Below are positions 24,556-33,235 of a stretch of DNA of 45,026 bases, piece by piece. Source of the stretch: an uncultured Pseudomonadota bacterium. GTDB lineage: Bacteria > Myxococcota_A > UBA796 > SXON01. The position numbers were made by a program, and so were the translations under genes. Under the pieces are notes generated by a model. The model ran no database searches and was not told the DNA's origin. It worked only from the letters and a program-made list of their open reading frames with translations. The DNA lies in contig CAJBVW010000203.1 in assembly GCA_903959175.1 (NCBI GenBank), forward strand, positions 1-45,026. Reading direction: 5' to 3'. Each line of letters begins with the position of its first letter. Position 1 is the first letter of the stretch.

Positions 24556-27317
24556 CCTGCCCCTGCCAACACGCCCTGCCCGTCCCCGGCGCCTTCCCCA
24601 AGGCCGCCGGCCGCCTCTCCATCGACCGCGCCGCGCTCCGCCGCGAGCTCGCCGACGACGCCAGTATTCGCGAGGCGATGACCGCCAAGGCGACGGGCCG
24701 CCCGTCCGCGAATGTGTCGGTCCTCTGGGGATACTTCACAAAGGCCGTTTACAAGTCGGGCGACCTCCCGTGGCTCGCCACCCGCGAGGCCCTCCAGAAC
24801 AGCATCGACGCCGTGAAGGCCGCCGTCCGCGCCCGGAAGATCAAGTCCGAAGATGGCTTCTTCGGCGTCCGGTGGAACGAGGAGGAGCGCTCCCTCTCCT
24901 TCGAGGACAACGGGATCGGCATGGACGCGGACACCGTACTCACCAAGTTCCTGTCCATCGGCGAGAGCGGGAAGCGCGACGCCGCCGACTCGAGCGAGGC
25001 CGCGGGCGGCTTCGGCGTCGCGAAGGCCGTGATCCTCGGCGTGTCCCGGTCGTTCCGCTGGCGGATGCACACCCGCGACAACCTCGCCGTCGCCGATGGC
25101 GCCGACGCCGAGGTCCGCATCTTCGACGCCGAGCCGCGCGCCGGGACGGTCCTGACCGTCTACGACGTCGACCCCGACTTCATCCGCTACTGGGACCGCG
25201 CCCGCGGCGTGTACGTCGGCGTCGAGGACCGCCTCCGCGAGCTCCTCGCTGCCAACGACCTCCCCGGCATCCGCCTCTACTTCGGCGACGAAGAGGTGAA
25301 GCCGATGTTCAGCCGCCGGGGCGGCTCGCGCGTGTCGGTCGAAGGCTCCTGGGGCGAGGGCACCACCGCAACCGTCAAGGCGTACCGGCGCGCGCCTGGC
25401 GACCGCGGAGGCGCCTACTACCTGCGGCTCGGAGGCCTCTTCCAGTTCAAGGTGCCCGCCCAGCGGAACGGGCTGAAGGCCGACGTCGTGGTCGACCTCA
25501 CCACGACCGTGCGCCCTGGCCAGCGCGGCTACCCGATGAACGCCGCCCGCGACGGCCTGCAGGACCAGGCGCAGTGGACCTTCTCCGACCTCGTGGACGA
25601 AGTGGAGCGGGAGAACGAGTCCGTCGGACGGAGCGAGGACGACGAGTTCCTCGACGCCGACGACGACGACGCCGACGGCGGGCAGGAGCTCGCCGACCAG
25701 ATGGCGGAGGCCTTCGCCGACCAGGACGTGCGGAAGGCCATCGCCGCTGCAGCGGGCGGCATCGCCGATTTCTACGGCGAGCAGGCGAAGTACGCAGGAG
25801 TCGAGGAGCCGGTGGCCTCGCTCGCCCCGCGCGGGAGCAAGGCGGTGCAGGACGGCGACGCCCCCGAGCGCGCCTGGGTGCTCCCCGCCGGAATGACCGT
25901 CGCCGCCGGCACCACCCCGGTGGAGGCCGACGCCGAGGCCCCGTCCAACGTCCAGGCCGCCAAGGTGCTCCGCGCCGTGCTCACCGAGGCCGACGAGGCG
26001 GGGCGCGCCGCTGGCGGCATCCGCACGGTCATGGTCACCGAGCAGGTGGACCAGGCGCTCCGCCGCGCCGAGGTCGGGCAGGACCTCGACGGCTGGCAGG
26101 CGCAGGCGGTCGAGGCCGCCATTGAGCGCGCGGCCGAAGCCGCCCTCGCCCCCGGCGGCGGCGGGCTGATCCAGGCCGTCTCGGTGTCGAGGGCCACCGG
26201 CGCGCTGGACGCCCTCGTGCCGAAGTGGGCGAAGGCGCTCGACCGCGCCGAGGGCCGCAAGGTGCGGAACCCCTTCGGGAAGTTCGCCGGCATGCGGATC
26301 AGCAAGAAGACCTACGACCGCCAGCGCGCCTACCGCTTCCGCAAGGGCTACGCGAAGTGGCTGCCGCACCTGCTCGCCTGGGACGGCACGCTCCGGCTCG
26401 TCGCCGCCGAGGCCCGCATCCGCCGCACCTTCCGCCCGGGCTTCGTGCTCGACGACAACGTCGTCGCCGAGGCCGTCGAGCGTCCCGGCGGCAAGCGCTT
26501 CCTCTTCATCCACCCCGACCGTTTCGCGCAGGTGGTGAAGGCCCACAAGGAGCGGCCGCTCGCGGTCGCGGCGTTCCTCCACGGCGTCGCCGTCCACGAG
26601 CTCACGCACCTCGATGGACTTATGGGCGAGGGCCACTCGGAAGAATTCGTGGCGCGCCGTGAGGATCTCGGCGCGGCGACGGCCCACCTCCTGCCCGCGA
26701 TCGCGGTCCTCGTCGGGAAGCTCCTCGGCGTGGGCGAGCGCGAGAGCGAGGAGGCGAAGCGGGTCGCGCGGCTGGAGCGGGAGCTGGAGAAGGCGCGGGC
26801 GACGGTGAAGGAGCAGCGGGCGCGGATCGTGGAGATGGAGCGAGGCGCTGCCCCCACGCGCACCGAGGGCACGCGGCTCGTGTGGTCGAACCTGCGCGAG
26901 TGGCTCGACGCCTGGGCGGAGCTCCACCGACGGCGCATCAGCGGCGCCCGCATCGCGGCGACGCGGCAGCACGTCAACGCACTGACCGCCGCGGTCGTCG
27001 AGGGGGGCAGCGTCGACGAACTCGACGAGTTCGAGGGGGTGCTCGGGAGCGCGAACGTCACGCCGCCGCGGGGGCAGCGGGCGGGGCACCATACGACGCA
27101 GCTGAGGGACGCGATCGACCGGGCGCGGGTGCGGCAGCGCGGGCGGGGGCGGGTGGACCCGGAGCGGCTGCTCGAGGCCGCCGTCGGGGCGCTGCGAGCT
27201 CGGCCGCCGGCGGGGGTTAGCGCGGCGTATGTCGCGGGGTTCGTCGCGAGGAACAGGGCGGCGCTGCTGGGAATTGTGCGGGGGGCGTTCAACGCGGCAT
27301 GCCGGGCAGCCCCCTAA
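24552..27317 (+). CDS. GHKL (Hsp90/MutL-type) ATPase fused to HExxH metallopeptidase-like domain
   Basis: N-box REALQNSID, DNGIGM, GGFGVAKAV; C-terminal HELTHLDGLMGEGHSEEF; ATGA overlap with the C5 MTase gene. Confidence 0.8.
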   Translation: MTCPCQHALPVPGAFPKAAGRLSIDRAALRRELADDASIREAMTAKATGRPSANVSVLWGYFTKAVYKSGDLPWLATREALQNSIDAVKAAVRARKIKSEDGFFGVRWNEEERSLSFEDNGIGMDADTVLTKFLSIGESGKRDAADSSEAAGGFGVAKAVILGVSRSFRWRMHTRDNLAVADGADAEVRIFDAEPRAGTVLTVYDVDPDFIRYWDRARGVYVGVEDRLRELLAANDLPGIRLYFGDEEVKPMFSRRGGSRVSVEGSWGEGTTATVKAYRRAPGDRGGAYYLRLGGLFQFKVPAQRNGLKADVVVDLTTTVRPGQRGYPMNAARDGLQDQAQWTFSDLVDEVERENESVGRSEDDEFLDADDDDADGGQELADQMAEAFADQDVRKAIAAAAGGIADFYGEQAKYAGVEEPVASLAPRGSKAVQDGDAPERAWVLPAGMTVAAGTTPVEADAEAPSNVQAAKVLRAVLTEADEAGRAAGGIRTVMVTEQVDQALRRAEVGQDLDGWQAQAVEAAIERAAEAALAPGGGGLIQAVSVSRATGALDALVPKWAKALDRAEGRKVRNPFGKFAGMRISKKTYDRQRAYRFRKGYAKWLPHLLAWDGTLRLVAAEARIRRTFRPGFVLDDNVVAEAVERPGGKRFLFIHPDRFAQVVKAHKERPLAVAAFLHGVAVHELTHLDGLMGEGHSEEFVARREDLGAATAHLLPAIAVLVGKLLGVGERESEEAKRVARLERELEKARATVKEQRARIVEMERGAAPTRTEGTRLVWSNLREWLDAWAELHRRRISGARIAATRQHVNALTAAVVEGGSVDELDEFEGVLGSANVTPPRGQRAGHHTTQLRDAIDRARVRQRGRGRVDPERLLEAAVGALRARPPAGVSAAYVAGFVARNRAALLGIVRGAFNAACRAAP

Positions 27318-27326
27318 GCCCGCTAA

Positions 27327-28933
27327 CCCAAAAAGTGCGTGAGCACGCCCGTTTCTGACGTGCTCACCTAGACAAAAGACCGGTTCTTCCATAGAAGTGC
27401 GTTGTGAACACAGCCACTTTCAAAGGAGGACCCGGTGGGTCGGACTAACACAACGAGGCGCGGGCCGCTCCCGGCGCCGGACGTGCGCTTCAGCGAGACG
27501 ACGCTCAGCCGGTACGCGGGGGCGATCCCGATGCTCCGGTACTTCCACGAGGTGCTCGAGCTCCCGCAACGACTGGCAGTGGCGGTGCCCGCCGAGGGGC
27601 GCAGGCGTCGGCACCCCGTGCCACACGTGCTCTACGCCTTCCTCGTCGGTGCGCTCCTCGGCATCGAGAAGCTCGCGCACCTCGAGTGGCTCCGCGGCGA
27701 CTGCGTGGTGGAGAAGTTCCTCCGGCTCGCGGCGTGGCCGGTGCGGAAGGTGTTCTCCGAAGCGCTCGCGTCCGTGTCCGAGGCCGGCGTCGCCGCGCTC
27801 TCGGAGCTCCTCACCGCGCTCGGGCTCTGGTCGATCGCGCGACGCGAGACAGCCGTGCTCGACTTCGACAGCACCGCGCTGGTCTGCTTCGGCACGCAGG
27901 AGGGCGCCGAGTTCGGCTACTGCGGGAAGGGCCGGAACCGCCGCCGCCACCACCCGCTCGTGGCGTCCGTGGCGGAGACGCGCGCGGTGGTCCACGCCAC
28001 CTACCGGAACGGCTCGGCCATCGACGAGGAGGAGGCGATGGCCTTCATGCAGGAGGCCGTGGCCCGCGTGCGCAAGAGAGTGGGTGGAGCCATCTCGATC
28101 CGCGCCGACGCCGGCTTCTGGTCGAGGGCGATGGGCACCTGGCTGCTGGAGGCCGGAATCCCGTTCACGTTCGCGATGCCGCTCTACAGCGCACTAAAGC
28201 TGCACCTGATGACAGTCCCCTTCAAGGTCGTTGCCGACGACGACGACGACATCGAGGTGGGCGTGCTTCCCGGTACGGCGATGGGCTACGCCCCGCGCCT
28301 CCGCATCGTCGTCATCCGCCGCCGCGTCCACGACGCCAGCGCGCCGCCGCCGGGCAAGGTCGTGTCGTGGGATCCGGATTGGCGCTACCAGGCCATCGTG
28401 ACGAACACGACGTGGGAACCGCTGGACGTCTGGCGCTTCTACAACGACCGCGGCGATGCCGAGCGCGTGTTCAAGACCGGAAAGCAGGCCCTCGGCCTCG
28501 GCTGGCTCGTAAGCCACGAGCTGCGCGCCAACTCGGTCGCCTTCCTGCTCCGCCTGATCGCCTACAACGCGGACCTGCTCTTCCAGCAGGACGCCGAAAG
28601 GCGAGCACGCACCGACGAGCGGCCCATCCGCCGCCTCGGCCTCCAGGCACGCCAGCACTACTTCTACCAGCTCGCCGGGCGGCTCCTGCGCGTCCACAAC
28701 CGGTGGGTCCTCAGCCTGCCGGTGAACAGGCAGGTCGAGGCCATGTGGGCCTACTACGACCGAGGGCCGGCGACCGGCTGACTCTCCACATCGCTGACGC
28801 CTCGCCCCCGGATGGGGGAAGGGGGTTGTGTGACCCGGTCCGTCGGCGTGCCCGTCGGCGGCCCCCTGACGGGGCCCAAGGCGCGCGGTCGCAGGCTCAC
28901 GACGCGTTTACGCCGCTTCGCGCACATTTTGGG
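27327..28933 (+). mobile_element. Complete IS1380-family-like insertion sequence
   Basis: Left end CCCAAAAAGTGCGTGAGC; right end (complement) CCCAAAATGTGCGCGAAGC; 4-bp direct repeat CTAA at 27323-27326 and 28934-28937. Confidence 0.88.
27435..28781 (+). CDS. IS1380-family DDE transposase
   Basis: LDFDSTALVCFG...GYCGKG, RADAGFWS, and YNDRGDAERVFKTGK fitting Y(2)R(3)E(6)K. Confidence 0.88.
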   Translation: MGRTNTTRRGPLPAPDVRFSETTLSRYAGAIPMLRYFHEVLELPQRLAVAVPAEGRRRRHPVPHVLYAFLVGALLGIEKLAHLEWLRGDCVVEKFLRLAAWPVRKVFSEALASVSEAGVAALSELLTALGLWSIARRETAVLDFDSTALVCFGTQEGAEFGYCGKGRNRRRHHPLVASVAETRAVVHATYRNGSAIDEEEAMAFMQEAVARVRKRVGGAISIRADAGFWSRAMGTWLLEAGIPFTFAMPLYSALKLHLMTVPFKVVADDDDDIEVGVLPGTAMGYAPRLRIVVIRRRVHDASAPPPGKVVSWDPDWRYQAIVTNTTWEPLDVWRFYNDRGDAERVFKTGKQALGLGWLVSHELRANSVAFLLRLIAYNADLLFQQDAERRARTDERPIRRLGLQARQHYFYQLAGRLLRVHNRWVLSLPVNRQVEAMWAYYDRGPATG

Positions 28934-29080
28934 CTAAGGGCGCAGCCGCGGTACTGCGGGCGGGACGTTCGTCCGTAGCCCCGACGGTAGTGCGAGCACA
29001 ACGAAGTGCGGTGGGGCCAGCTTCCATCGCGGTCAGGTCATGATACCCTCGCGCGAACAACTCGGCCCGGAGGCCACGGC

Positions 29081-30259
29081 ATGCACTCCATCGAACTCTT
29101 CACCGGCGCTGGAGGGCTGGCGCTCGGGACGCACAAGGCAGGCTTCCGCCATCGGGCGTTGTACGAATGGAACAAACAGGCCTGCGAGACGATTCAGGAG
29201 AACGCAAGGCGGGCGGCAGTTCCCGGAACGGAGTCGTGGGCCCCCGTCGAGGGAGACGTGCGCGGGGTGAACTTCGCGAAGCTGGGGCCCGTAGATCTCG
29301 TCGCAGGCGGTCCGCCCTGCCAGCCGTTCAGTATCGGAGGAAAGCATCACGGGGAAGCCGATGTCCGGAACATGATCCCGGAGTTCGCCCGCGCGGTGAG
29401 TGAACTCGAGCCGCGCGCCTTCCTTATGGAGAACGTCAAGGGCCTACTTCGCGAGACCTTTCGAGACTACTTCGAGTATTCCGTCCTTCAACTCTCGTTC
29501 CCGAAGGTAACCCCGAAGGAAGGCGAGGACTGGCGCGATCATCTTCGGCGATTGGAGGAAGAGAAGGAGAAGGCCGCCAAAGGTTCCCTCGACCCAAAGC
29601 ACTATTACGAGGTTGTCTTCAAGAATGTGGTGAACGCCGCCGATTACGGAATTCCGCAGACTCGAGAGCGCGTCTTCGTCGTGGGCTTCCGCGCGGATCT
29701 CAAGGTGGCGTGGCAGCCCCCGGAGAAGAAGTACAGCAAACTTGCCCTCGTACGGGACCAGTGGGTGACGGACGAATACTGGCGCCGATACGACATGGAC
29801 AGACCGTCCGGCGCGCGCCCCCCATCCGCTGGCGTCCTCCGTTTGGCAGCTGCGGGCGACGGTTGCAAACCGTGGCGCACCGTCCGAGACGTTATTCACG
29901 ACCTTCCGAAGCCCAAACCAGACACCGACCCTCCTGGCTTAACGAACCACCGCCTGACCCTCGGCGCGAAGACCTACGCTGGCCATACCGGCAGCCCGAT
30001 TGACCTCCCCGCAAAGACGCTCAAGGCCGGAGTTCACGGCGTACCCGGGGGAGAAAACATGCTGGCGTTTCCTGACGGTACTGTCAGATACTTTACGGTA
30101 CGGGAAGCGGCTCGGCTCCAGACCTTCCCCGACGAATGGGAATTCGCCGGAGCGTGGTCCGAGGCCATGCGGCAGCTCGGCAACGCGGTGCCAATGGAGT
30201 TGGCGCAAGAGTTCGCCCTCAGCATCGCGAAGGCGTTGGGAGCGCTGGATGCCAGTTGA
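29081..30259 (+). CDS. C5-cytosine DNA methyltransferase (M.Eco29kI-like by context)
   Basis: MHSIELFTGAGGLALGTHKAGF, GGPPCQPFS, MENVKGL, QLGNAVP; overlaps an Eco29kI-like REase gene. Confidence 0.88.
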   Translation: MHSIELFTGAGGLALGTHKAGFRHRALYEWNKQACETIQENARRAAVPGTESWAPVEGDVRGVNFAKLGPVDLVAGGPPCQPFSIGGKHHGEADVRNMIPEFARAVSELEPRAFLMENVKGLLRETFRDYFEYSVLQLSFPKVTPKEGEDWRDHLRRLEEEKEKAAKGSLDPKHYYEVVFKNVVNAADYGIPQTRERVFVVGFRADLKVAWQPPEKKYSKLALVRDQWVTDEYWRRYDMDRPSGARPPSAGVLRLAAAGDGCKPWRTVRDVIHDLPKPKPDTDPPGLTNHRLTLGAKTYAGHTGSPIDLPAKTLKAGVHGVPGGENMLAFPDGTVRYFTVREAARLQTFPDEWEFAGAWSEAMRQLGNAVPMELAQEFALSIAKALGALDAS

Positions 30260-30908
30260 GCAGTACAACCCCCTTGACTACGCAAACCTTACCAAAGACT
30301 GCGTCCGGGAGCTGATGGCCCGGGGACCGTGGCCTCTCGCAACGATCCCGGGCGCGCCGTTTCAAGGCTCGGGCGTCTATGCGCTCTTCTACTCGGGTGA
30401 CCTGCCGGTGTACCACGAGGTCAAATCACCGCAAGCGGACTGGCCGATCTACGTCGGAAAAGCGGAACCGGCCGGACGGCGGAAGGGAAAGTCGCGAGGC
30501 ATGGAGCCCAGCGCCTTGCATGGTAGACTCAAGGAGCACCACGGCTCCATCTTGGCGGCCAGCGGGACGTTGTCGCCTGACGACTTCTTCTGCCGGTACC
30601 TTGTGGTCACTCCCCTGTGGATCACGATGGCCGAGCGCTTCCTCATCGAGCACTACCAGCCGCTCTGGAACGTCTGCGTGGAGGGCTTCGGGGGCCACAA
30701 TCCCGGGCGCGGACGACACGCAGGGCGGATCTCTTGGTGGGATGTGCTTCACCCTGGGCGGCCGTGGGCGCAAAGCTTGGATCAAGGGCGGGCAAGCTCT
30801 GAGGCGGTTGAGATGGTTACGGCGTTCCTGCAGGCACGACCCCCACGGCAGGCGCCGAAGCCACTACCTGGGAACGCAGCGAACTACATGGACGACAACG
30901 AGGACTAA
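30249..30908 (+). CDS. Eco29kI-like GIY-YIG type II restriction endonuclease
   Basis: WPIYVGKAEPAGRRKG, LHGRLKEHHGSI, FFCRYLVVTPLWITMAERFLIEHYQPLWNVCVEGFGGHNPGRGR, WDVLHPGRPWA match the Eco29kI-type pattern as I know it. Confidence 0.82.
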   Translation: MPVEQYNPLDYANLTKDCVRELMARGPWPLATIPGAPFQGSGVYALFYSGDLPVYHEVKSPQADWPIYVGKAEPAGRRKGKSRGMEPSALHGRLKEHHGSILAASGTLSPDDFFCRYLVVTPLWITMAERFLIEHYQPLWNVCVEGFGGHNPGRGRHAGRISWWDVLHPGRPWAQSLDQGRASSEAVEMVTAFLQARPPRQAPKPLPGNAANYMDDNED

Positions 30909-33235
30909 TGGACACCCCTACCACTCTCAGCATCAAGCCGTCGCCGCGCATCCTCCGCGTCCTTGGAGATATCGAGTTCGAGCCCTGGCAGTGCATCGCG
31001 GAGTTGATCGACAATGCCTTCGATGACTTCCTGGAGGTTCACCGCCGGGGTCACCACTGGCCCGACGGTTTCACGGTTTCGGTGTCGTTGCCGGCCCAGG
31101 CGAGCGCCGACGCAGTGCTCGTGGTGGAAGACACAGGCCGAGGAATGAGCCTTGATGTTCTGAACAACGCCGTCCGCGCCGGGTGGTCGAGCAACGACCG
31201 TTTCAGCAAGCTCGGTCTCTTCGGCATGGGGTTCAACATCGCCACCGCCCGCTTGGGTCGGGTCACGCGGCTGTTAACCGCCCGGGTAGAGGACTCCGAG
31301 TGGGTGGGGGTTGAGATCGACCTCGACCGCGTCGGGGACGACTTCGATGTTCCCGTGATCAGATATCCGAAGCAGGCGTTGTTTGAGCACGGCACCCGCG
31401 TGGAGGTCACCCGCCTGGAGCCCTCTCGTGCTGGCTGGTTAGGCAAGAACGCCGCGAAGATTCGGGCAACCCTCGGCGACGTCTACTCCTACCTGTTGAG
31501 CGAATGGCCGTTCAGCCTCTACGTCGACGGCGTCCGGGTGGCTCCCCGTCGTCCATGCATCTGGGGTGACAACAGGTCAGTCATCTACGGCTCTGGCCCT
31601 ACCGCCGAGGTCATCCCCGCGATCGTGCGCCTCGACCGGGCGCTCCCGGACGCCGAGGCGTGCTTGACGTGCGGCAATTGGCAGCCACCGGGCATCAGCG
31701 CATGTTCGGAGTGCGGCTCGACCACTCTCGAGTCGCGTGCCCGCCGCATCCACGGTTGGATCGGCATCCAGCGCCACCTACACAAGTCCGAGTTCGGAAT
31801 CGACTTCCTTCGAAACGGTCGAAAGATCCTCCGCTCCGACAAGCGTCTTTTTTCTTGGTTGGACCCGAATGATCCGCTCGCCGCAGCGGAGGTGGAGTAC
31901 CCGGTCGAGCTCGGGCAGGGGGGCCGGATCGTCGGCGAGATTCACCTTGACCATGTGCCGGTCAACTACCAGAAAAACGCCTTCGAGTGGAGCGACCGCG
32001 GCTGGATCGCCGCAGCGCGATTCCTGCGCGGGGACGGTCCGTTGCTCCCGAAGCGCGCCAAGGAACTTGGCTATCCGCCGAACGACTCGCCTCTCTCCCG
32101 GCTGCATCGGGGCTACCGGCGGAACGACCCGGGGTATCGATGCCTCGTCCCTGGCAATGGCGCCGGCCCAATCCACGGCGACACACTGGAGTGGAAGGAA
32201 AAGTTTCACAAGGGCGCGCCCGAGTGCCTGACCGACCAGAAGTGGTGGGACGCCGTTGTCTACCACGAGAACAAGGTGGCTCAGTCGAACGGCGGCGGCG
32301 CCCCAGGTGGCTCCGGCGACATCCTCGGGTACCTCGGGCTAGGCCCTACGACCAGCGGCAGCTCGACCACGGGGGGCGGCACGCCTTCCAAACCCAAGGC
32401 GCCCCAGGCTGTCCCCGAGACCGAGAAGGAGCGTGCCGAGCGTTTGAAGTCAGGCGGAGAGGCAGTGCCATCACTCTCGAAGGAGTATGGTGTCTCTGAC
32501 CTCGGCCCGGCCATCGAGGTCACTGCGATTGCGATCAAGGGCGAACCCTTGATCGATGCGAACGGGTCACGAACCCCTGTGTTGTTGTGGCGAGAATCCG
32601 GCAAGAGGTACCTTGCTTTCATTGACGTAGGGCACACGATTTTTCAGTCGTTCCCGGTGGACCCGGGGGTGCTTCTCGCAGTGGAGATCGCCAACCTCCT
32701 TCGGGTGCGGCAGGAGTCCAAGCTTGCCCTGGCGGAGGTCGCGGCGCAACTCGTCGCGACCCGCCTGCCTGACCTCCGCGTGGAACAGAGCTACCTCGCC
32801 GGTCAGGCACGCGACCTCCTGGACTACGTTCGGCAGCGAATGGCGGACGCGGTCGCCGGCAATCCAGAACGCGCGTGGCAGCACCTGTCTCTCGAGGAGC
32901 GTGGCGCGACCGAAACCCGGTTGGTCGTAGCGGGAGCGACGGGCTCGCTGGACGATGTTCAGAAGACTGGCGAGTTTCTTCTGTACGTGCCCGGCACCTT
33001 TCTGGCGCGCCTGATCGAAGCTTGGCCTGAAGCGTTTTTCGATGGGAAGGTCTTCCGGGGTGGACACGGATCGGTGACGACTGCGGCGGGTCGGCACGTC
33101 ATGGTGGGGCGCATCGTCTCCTACATTTACGACGTGGCCGTAGTCGCTGAGGTGAACGCCATCTCCATGGCCTCGCTCTCTCGCTCGGCGCTCAGCATTC
33201 AGCTCCTCCGTGGCGAACTCGCCGGAGGGCAGTAG
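30908..33235 (+). CDS. MORC-like GHKL ATPase with zinc ribbon
   Basis: IAELIDNAFD, EDTGRGM, KLGLFGMGFN; zinc-ribbon CLTCGNWQPPGISACSECGS; 1-bp overlap with REase stop. Confidence 0.82.
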   Translation: MDTPTTLSIKPSPRILRVLGDIEFEPWQCIAELIDNAFDDFLEVHRRGHHWPDGFTVSVSLPAQASADAVLVVEDTGRGMSLDVLNNAVRAGWSSNDRFSKLGLFGMGFNIATARLGRVTRLLTARVEDSEWVGVEIDLDRVGDDFDVPVIRYPKQALFEHGTRVEVTRLEPSRAGWLGKNAAKIRATLGDVYSYLLSEWPFSLYVDGVRVAPRRPCIWGDNRSVIYGSGPTAEVIPAIVRLDRALPDAEACLTCGNWQPPGISACSECGSTTLESRARRIHGWIGIQRHLHKSEFGIDFLRNGRKILRSDKRLFSWLDPNDPLAAAEVEYPVELGQGGRIVGEIHLDHVPVNYQKNAFEWSDRGWIAAARFLRGDGPLLPKRAKELGYPPNDSPLSRLHRGYRRNDPGYRCLVPGNGAGPIHGDTLEWKEKFHKGAPECLTDQKWWDAVVYHENKVAQSNGGGAPGGSGDILGYLGLGPTTSGSSTTGGGTPSKPKAPQAVPETEKERAERLKSGGEAVPSLSKEYGVSDLGPAIEVTAIAIKGEPLIDANGSRTPVLLWRESGKRYLAFIDVGHTIFQSFPVDPGVLLAVEIANLLRVRQESKLALAEVAAQLVATRLPDLRVEQSYLAGQARDLLDYVRQRMADAVAGNPERAWQHLSLEERGATETRLVVAGATGSLDDVQKTGEFLLYVPGTFLARLIEAWPEAFFDGKVFRGGHGSVTTAAGRHVMVGRIVSYIYDVAVVAEVNAISMASLSRSALSIQLLRGELAGGQ

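Noticed and set aside
16531-27392. Very long antisense ORFs (e.g. 16531-19077, 19711-21087, 24456-27392 on minus) and shadow plus-strand ORFs
   Set aside because: Typical of very GC-rich coding DNA; translations are Arg/Gly/Ala/Pro-rich low-complexity and lie opposite genes with clear catalytic motifs.
28800-28830. CCCCCGGATGGGGG hairpin as terminator of the IS transposase
   Set aside because: Short stem without a U-tract; too weak to report as a terminator in GC-rich DNA.
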